Source: Lentzea sp. (GTDB lineage Bacteria > Actinomycetota > Actinomycetes > Mycobacteriales > Pseudonocardiaceae). From it: 9,570 bases of DNA. This document shows, piece by piece, positions 7,186-9,570 of this stretch. The notes below the pieces were generated by a model, which saw only the letters and a program-made list of their open reading frames with translations, was not told where the DNA came from and searched no databases. Numbering within the stretch: position 1 is the stretch's first letter; the number at the start of each line of letters is the position of its first letter. Both the position numbers and the translations under genes were made by a program. Where the stretch lies: assembly GCA_030146905.1 (NCBI GenBank), contig JASLAV010000237.1, positions 1 through 9,570 on the forward strand. The letters are read 5' to 3'.

Positions 7186-8272
7186 AGACCCGCATCCGAC
7201 CTACGAGCGGCTGCGCGCACTCGGGCCGCTGACCGGTGACGATGGCCTCTGGTTCACGACGAGCCACCCGGTCGCCAACAGGATTCTGCGCGACCGGCGG
7301 TTCGGCGTCCGGTTCTCCGACGGGAGCAGTCCTGCCAACGGCAGCCTGTTGTCCGAGTCGTTCCTGGAGCTCGACCCGCCGGATCACACCCGGCTGCGCA
7401 GGCTCGCCGCGCCGGCGTTCAGCCCGAAGAAGATCGACGAGTACCGGGCGCGCGTCGAGAAGGTCGCCGACGCGCTGCTCGACCGCGAGGAGTTCGACCT
7501 GATCGGGGACTTCGCGGCGCCGCTGCCGATCTCGGTGATCAGCGACCTGCTGGGCATCCCGGACGCCGACACGGCCGAGTTCGCCGACTACGGCGCGCTC
7601 GTCGCCGCGTCGATCGACACCGGCGTCACCGCGGACATGGCCGACGCCAACGACAAGGTGCTCGAACTGTTCGACCGGCTCATCGCGCAGCGCCGCAGGA
7701 CACCCGGCGACGATGTGATCAGCTCCCTGGTCGCCGCCGAGACCGAGGAGAAGCTCACCTCGCGGGAGATGCTCGACACGCTGGTGTTGCTGCTGGTCGC
7801 GGGCTTCGAGACCACGGTGAACCTGATCGGCAACGGCACGCGCGCGCTGCTCGACCACCCGTCGCAGTGGGAGCTCTTCAAGGCAGATCCGGAACTCGCG
7901 TCCGCCGTGGTCGAGGAGACGCTGCGCTGGGCGCCGCCGGTGCAGATGACCAGCCGGATCGCGCACGAGCGGGTCGGCGGGATCGGCGAGGACGAGGTCG
8001 TGACGCTGCTCATCGGCGCCGCGAACCGCGACCCGGAGGTCTACCCGGAGGCGCACAGGTTCGACGTGACGCGGGAGCACAAGCCGGAGCACCTGGCGTT
8101 CTCCAGCGGTGTCCACTACTGCCTGGGCGCGACGCTCGCCCGCATGGAGGGCGAGGTGGCGTTCCGCGCGCTGGCCCGCCGGATGCCGGACCTGCGGCAG
8201 ACGGGTCCGGTGGTGTTCCGCGACTCGGTGGTGATCCGCGGGATGAAGAGCATGCCGGTCAGCCGGTCTTGA
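7160..8272 (+). CDS. Cytochrome P450 (bacterial class I type)
   Basis: This is a soluble heme monooxygenase of 370 aa, somewhat shorter than the usual 390-410. All catalytic motifs are intact: I-helix AGFETT (214-219), K-helix EETLR (252-256, ExxR with E253 and R256), AANRDP (287-292), and heme loop FSSGVHYCLG (314-323) with C321 as the heme thiolate ligand. The early DPPDHTRLRRL (72-82) is typical. The shortness comes from a brief N-terminus and a compressed segment around 268-283. The ATG at 7160 has GAGGGGG 6 nt upstream. It reads opposite to the pot genes on both sides, and its last 14 bases overlap the end of potD. No ferredoxin, reductase or biosynthetic partner is nearby, so the substrate is unknown. 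Confidence 0.93.
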   Translation: MLERLTGHEDPHPTYERLRALGPLTGDDGLWFTTSHPVANRILRDRRFGVRFSDGSSPANGSLLSESFLELDPPDHTRLRRLAAPAFSPKKIDEYRARVEKVADALLDREEFDLIGDFAAPLPISVISDLLGIPDADTAEFADYGALVAASIDTGVTADMADANDKVLELFDRLIAQRRRTPGDDVISSLVAAETEEKLTSREMLDTLVLLLVAGFETTVNLIGNGTRALLDHPSQWELFKADPELASAVVEETLRWAPPVQMTSRIAHERVGGIGEDEVVTLLIGAANRDPEVYPEAHRFDVTREHKPEHLAFSSGVHYCLGATLARMEGEVAFRALARRMPDLRQTGPVVFRDSVVIRGMKSMPVSRS

Positions 8273-9395
8273 CCCTCGTCCACGCGTCGGCGTAGAGCGC
8301 TTCCGCGTCGCCGCCGAGGTCCTTGGTGAACGGGAGCTTCGCCAGCTGCTCGGCCGGCGGGTAGACCACCGGGTCGTTCAACAGCTCCTTGTCGATCAAC
8401 GGCTTCGCAGCGGCGTTCGGGCTGCCGTAGCGCACGGCGTTGGACAGCGCCGCCCCCGTTTCCGCGCCGAGGACGAAGTCGATGAACCGGTGCGCGTTCC
8501 CGGCGTGCGGCGCGTCCTTCGGGATGACCAGCAGGTCCACGTAGGACAGTCCACCCTCGACCGGGATGGCGTAGCCGATGTCGTCGTTGGTGGCGCGCGC
8601 CTGGAACGCGTCCCCCGAGTACGCCTGCGCGAGCCGCACCTGGCCGGACGTGAGCGGTTCGATCACGTCGGAGGTGATCTGCCCCAGCTTCTTCTTCAGC
8701 GACAGCAGGAAGCTCGCCGCGTCGTCGATCTGCTTCGGGTCGGTGGTGTTCGGGTCGTGGCCGAGCTTGAGCAGGCCGATCGCCATGCCGTCGCGCGCCT
8801 CGTCGAGGATCGAGCTGCGGCCCTGGACCTCCGGCAGGTCGTAGGCGTCGAAGCCGGTGACGTCGCCGCCGGCCTGCGACTTCGAGTAGGCGAGACCGGT
8901 CGTGCCCCACGCCCACGGCACGGAGTAGGCGTTTCCCGGGTCGTACTCGGCCTCGACGAACCGCTGCTCCAGGTTGCGCAGGTTCGGGATCGCGTCGTGG
9001 TCCAGCGGCTGGAGGAGCCCGGACCGCAGGAACCTGCGCAGGAAGTTGTCGCTCGGCACCACCAGGTCGTAGCCGGCCTGACCGGACGCGATCTTGGCTT
9101 CCATCTCGTCGTTGGTGGAGAAGTTGTCGTACGTGACCTCGATGCCGCTGACCGAGGTGAAGCCGGGCACCGTCTCGGGTGCGATGTAGTCGGTCCAGTT
9201 GTAGAAGTTGAGCTTCGGCTCGTCCACCAGGTTCGCGGCCCTGCCGGCACCACCGGTCCCGCCGGTGTTCGTGGGAGCCGGGCCGACCGCGCAGGCGGCG
9301 AGCGCGAAGAACGCCATCGAGCCCAGCATCGTGCGCCGGGTCACCCGCGGGCTGTCGACGTCCCACAGCCTGGCGATCCGGACCCGCTCAGCCAT
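8259..9395 (-). CDS. potD: Spermidine/putrescine-type substrate-binding lipoprotein PotD
   Basis: This is the extracytoplasmic ligand-binding subunit of the importer, 378 aa from the ATG at 9395. The N-terminus has twin arginines (TRRTMLG, 19-25), a hydrophobic stretch and lipobox LAAC with C35, so it is a lipoprotein, possibly Tat-exported. The mature part matches PotD: LNFYNWTDYI (62-71) with W67 and Y70 as likely ligand contacts, YDLVVPSDNFL (109-119), LKLGHDPNTTDPKQI (209-223), EGGLSYVDLLVIP (280-292) with D287, and YGSPNAAAK (323-331). Its start overlaps the potA end by 8 nt, and GGAG lies 7 nt upstream. Upstream in-frame codons fall inside potA and are not used. It ends tail-to-tail with the P450. 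Confidence 0.93.
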   Translation of the reverse strand: MAERVRIARLWDVDSPRVTRRTMLGSMAFFALAACAVGPAPTNTGGTGGAGRAANLVDEPKLNFYNWTDYIAPETVPGFTSVSGIEVTYDNFSTNDEMEAKIASGQAGYDLVVPSDNFLRRFLRSGLLQPLDHDAIPNLRNLEQRFVEAEYDPGNAYSVPWAWGTTGLAYSKSQAGGDVTGFDAYDLPEVQGRSSILDEARDGMAIGLLKLGHDPNTTDPKQIDDAASFLLSLKKKLGQITSDVIEPLTSGQVRLAQAYSGDAFQARATNDDIGYAIPVEGGLSYVDLLVIPKDAPHAGNAHRFIDFVLGAETGAALSNAVRYGSPNAAAKPLIDKELLNDPVVYPPAEQLAKLPFTKDLGGDAEALYADAWTRVKTG

Positions 9396-9570
9396 CCGAG
9401 GACTCCAGCAGCACCGTGAACTCGGGGTCCCACGCCATCCGCACGGGCTGGCCGGGCGCGCCCGCGTCGTCGATGCGCCGGGCGTTCTGCACGAACGCCG
9501 ACAGCACACCACCGGGCGTGCCGACCACGAACTGCGTGGACACGCCCGTGTAGACGACGTCCTGGACCAC
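9388..9570 (-). CDS. potA: ABC transporter ATPase PotA, C-terminal TOBE domain fragment
   Basis: Only the last 60 codons are in the window; the ATPase core lies beyond the right edge. The fragment matches the TOBE domain that ends PotA/MalK-type ATPases: DVVYTGVSTQFVV, GGVLSAFVQN, then PGQPVRMAWDPEFTVLL. This domain contacts regulatory ligands or the permeases. The stop overlaps the potD start by 8 nt, so the two are co-translated. The assignment to PotA rests on this domain plus the adjacent potD; the Walker motifs cannot be checked here. Confidence 0.85.
   Translation of the reverse strand: MVQDVVYTGVSTQFVVGTPGGVLSAFVQNARRIDDAGAPGQPVRMAWDPEFTVLLESSDG

Noticed and set aside
6930..8272. Insertion sequence or transposon boundaries around the P450 block
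   Set aside because: I found no transposase, terminal inverted repeats or target duplications at the edges, so the block is not called a mobile element.

Overview
The window is GC-rich with strong third-position G/C bias. It uses GTG starts freely and contains an actinobacterial-type dxr-rip1-ispG cluster, a NarL-type two-component pair and a class I bacterial P450. This points to a filamentous actinomycete; a Pseudonocardiales-like genome (Saccharothrix, Lentzea or Amycolatopsis type) is my best guess, by inference only.

Layout. (1) Positions 1-2404, minus strand: dxr, then the site-2 protease rip1, then the first nine codons of ispG. This is a tight operon carrying two steps of the non-mevalonate isoprenoid pathway around a membrane protease. 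(2) Positions 2540-2806, plus strand: a small GlsB/YeaQ-like membrane protein, divergent from dxr, closed by a 14-bp perfect-stem terminator. (3) Positions 2923-5174, minus strand: a histidine kinase followed by its response regulator, joined by a 4-nt stop/start overlap. The kinase has an extra transmembrane helix and a probable extracytoplasmic BamE/SmpA-like domain after its ATPase domain. (4) Positions 5287-9570, minus strand: a spermidine/putrescine-type ABC importer in the order potA (3' end only), potD, potB, potC. A plus-strand block of about 1.3 kb sits between potD and potB. It holds a wrecked TetR-type regulator gene and an intact cytochrome P450 gene.

How they work together. dxr and ispG feed isoprenoid synthesis, while rip1 probably acts in envelope signalling. 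The pot genes would form one importer: PotD lipoprotein captures the ligand, PotB and PotC form the channel, and PotA drives it. The P450 has no redox partner or pathway genes beside it, so its substrate is unknown. The parts most worth a second look are the kinase's C-terminal domain, the P450/TetR-relic block lying antisense inside the pot operon, and the internally deleted TetR gene itself. I saw no tRNA, rRNA, CRISPR array, insertion sequence or phage gene.
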